Shown: piece by piece, positions 62,601 to 64,000 of the stretch
How the letters are laid out: each line of letters begins with the position of its first letter
Numbering within the stretch: the first letter of the stretch is position 1
DNA from: Symbiodinium natans
Lineage: Eukaryota > Sar > Dinophyceae > Suessiales > Symbiodiniaceae
NCBI GenBank assembly: GCA_905221605.1
Contig: CAJNDS010002083.1
Coordinates: forward strand, 535,206 to 599,205
Direction: 5' to 3'
DNA length: 64,000 bases
The notes under the pieces: generated by a model
The model's database searches: none
What the model saw: only the letters and a program-made list of their open reading frames with translations
Told to the model about the DNA's origin: nothing
Translations under genes and position numbers: made by a program

Positions 62601-64000
62601 TGTCTTGGGCATGAACGTCGCCAACATGCTGTTCTCGGCTTCAGGTGTCAGGGCTCTAGGATTCGACGGTTCGTCTCAAGCGCTGTAGTGCACAGCGTCC
62701 AAAGCCGAGAGTGGCCCTGTGCGCCGAGTTCTCGCCGCGATTTTTTATGTGTTTATGCGGTTGCTGCTCGGAGGCGTGTGGCCATGCAGATACTTGCGCA
62801 TGCTACTCGTGCTTAGGGTGGCATACAGGCGCCTTGCTCTTGCCATCCAAGTTCTGGAGAGGTTAAGTAAGGTTCAATGCTCATCGTGCAACCCCCCCCC
62901 CCCCCCCCTGCCCCCAGAATCAATCAATTGCTGTCCCGGACTAGTGCGGCTCATGAGCTCAGAAATTTTGGAATGATTTCAGAAGGAGCTCAGAAGGGTT
63001 CGCAGCACCTTCCTTCAGCTTGCCTCGCTACAGAAAACTCAGAAAGGGAATCTTAGCAATTAGGGCTGGCCGATACGGGTTCGAAAAGGGCCTCAAGACT
63101 TGAGATCCTGCCGGGCAGCATGAGACCCTAAGCCTGCATCACTTTAGTCACTTTAGTCACTTTGGTCATCAGGCTTCTTCGGGGTTTATGTGTTGAGGTT
63201 TAGGGTACAAGCTTGCATTGTCGCATTATTCCGGAGGGTCAGACCATTGGAATTAAACGATGTCGGTCGGCTTTATAGAGCTGGCCTGAAGACTTGAGAT
63301 CCTGACGCCAGGCAGCTTAAGGTTGTTTTAGGCTTTCACAAGTTTCGGAAAGTTTTTCTGCAATTCTGGGGGGATGACACTAATCAGCATGTAACAGGAG
63401 CCGTTTTAGCCCATTTCCGTTTTGTTGTTGCCCCCGCGACTTCGCGAGAGCATGAGAGCAGCATCAACTGAGACATGTGGCCCGGATGGCCAGCAATTGA
63501 TACTCGTTGCATAAAGGACATCGACGCAGACTGTCAGCCTTAGAGAGACATGAGGCATGGCCAACATTGCCATGAGCTGCGAGTGGCTGCGCTATTTGCC
63601 TATGACAAATGCTCCTGCCCGAATCATTGAGTTCTATCTCTGGTCTGATCATATCGGAGTCCAGGTCCCGGGACAGACTCGAGAATGAATCACTGCATGC
63701 AAATGTTGATAGACGTGTATCTATGTGTTTGCACACATGCCCCGCCCCCCCCCCGCCCCCGTTGACCAGCCTCGAGCGTTCTGCACATGCAACAAATTCT
63801 TATCTTCAGCAAACAGCTACTAGAAAGCGCCCTTGACGTTGTCAGTGCAGCCTCAGTTTTAAATTCAAGCTCTAGGGAGCCTTTACCCCTCACCCTGCAG
63901 TGAGCCTAGCCATTGCAGAAACCCTTAACCTTGAAACTCCAACCAAAATCTTCATTCTGCGAGTCGAAAACGCCCCAAAAACTCCCTTCCCCTTCTCCCG
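56673..64000. other. Gene-poor region to window end
   Basis: No supported gene or RNA gene. The longest ORF, 60388-61050 (220 aa, plus), contains an Ala/Pro-rich part (TPTAIPQSPSWSRTPTPIAA) but no domain I recognise. G-rich (61866-61890) and C-rich (62889-62908) homopolymer-like runs, a short TG tract (62111-62125) and a repeated 16-mer aagacttgagatcctg (63095 and 63291) are present. Confidence 0.35.

Overview
The window looks like nuclear DNA of a dinoflagellate, most likely a suessialean or Symbiodiniaceae-type alga. The grounds are: many plant/alveolate-type telomere-like tracts (CCCTAAA/TTTAGGG) scattered internally; intron-less retroelement genes of kinds I associate with dinoflagellates (a LINE ORF1 carrying a VGEAANPGP motif, and a tyrosine-recombinase retrotransposon); a TIR-like multi-membrane-segment protein; very low host-gene density; and abundant satellite and foldback DNA. 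The species cannot be fixed from the sequence. No rRNA, tRNA, spliced-leader RNA or CRISPR array was recognised.

Layout. 200-1519: one intact ORF of 439 aa with a 2H-phosphoesterase-like N-terminus. 1837-2156: two short foldback elements. 2180-5590: a complex satellite block organised as a ~2.8 kb near-palindrome (AT-rich 9-bp arrays, GC-rich ~31-bp satellite arms, and a central array of eight ~57-bp hairpins). 5590-11110: a ~55-bp satellite arranged in ~2.36 kb higher-order units. 11140-13750: tandem ~0.9 kb pyrimidine-rich units. 13750-28300: gene-poor DNA with telomere-like tracts, foldback elements, a G-rich tract and at least one EF-hand exon-like fragment.

28345-38119 is the first focal point. 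A host gene for a TIR-like membrane protein is split by an 8.1 kb LINE (29031-37136) flanked by a perfect 16-bp target-site duplication and ending in (AAC)4. Removing the LINE and one duplication copy leaves a continuous 550-codon frame. The LINE has an ORF1 with an NPGP (2A-like) motif, an OTU-type protease domain and zinc fingers, and an ORF2 with APE endonuclease, reverse transcriptase and RNase H. ORF2 contains one apparent frameshift. The host 5' half reads in frame into LINE ORF1.

38120-44934 is gene-poor and contains the longest telomere-like array (39650-39968).

45122-52679 is the second focal point: a complete tyrosine-recombinase retrotransposon with the split direct repeats A1-ORFs-B1-A2-B2 known from Ngaro/PAT elements. 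Both repeat pairs look identical by eye. Its gene order is recombinase, then gag, then methyltransferase-like/RT/RNase H. Gag and pol share one frame and are separated only by TGA followed by CTA, a known leaky-stop context, and pol has no ATG before its second domain. The element sits inside a GACACA-type microsatellite with no target-site duplication. That microsatellite continues to about 54400. 54400-64000 is gene-poor, with small microsatellites and no gene I can support.
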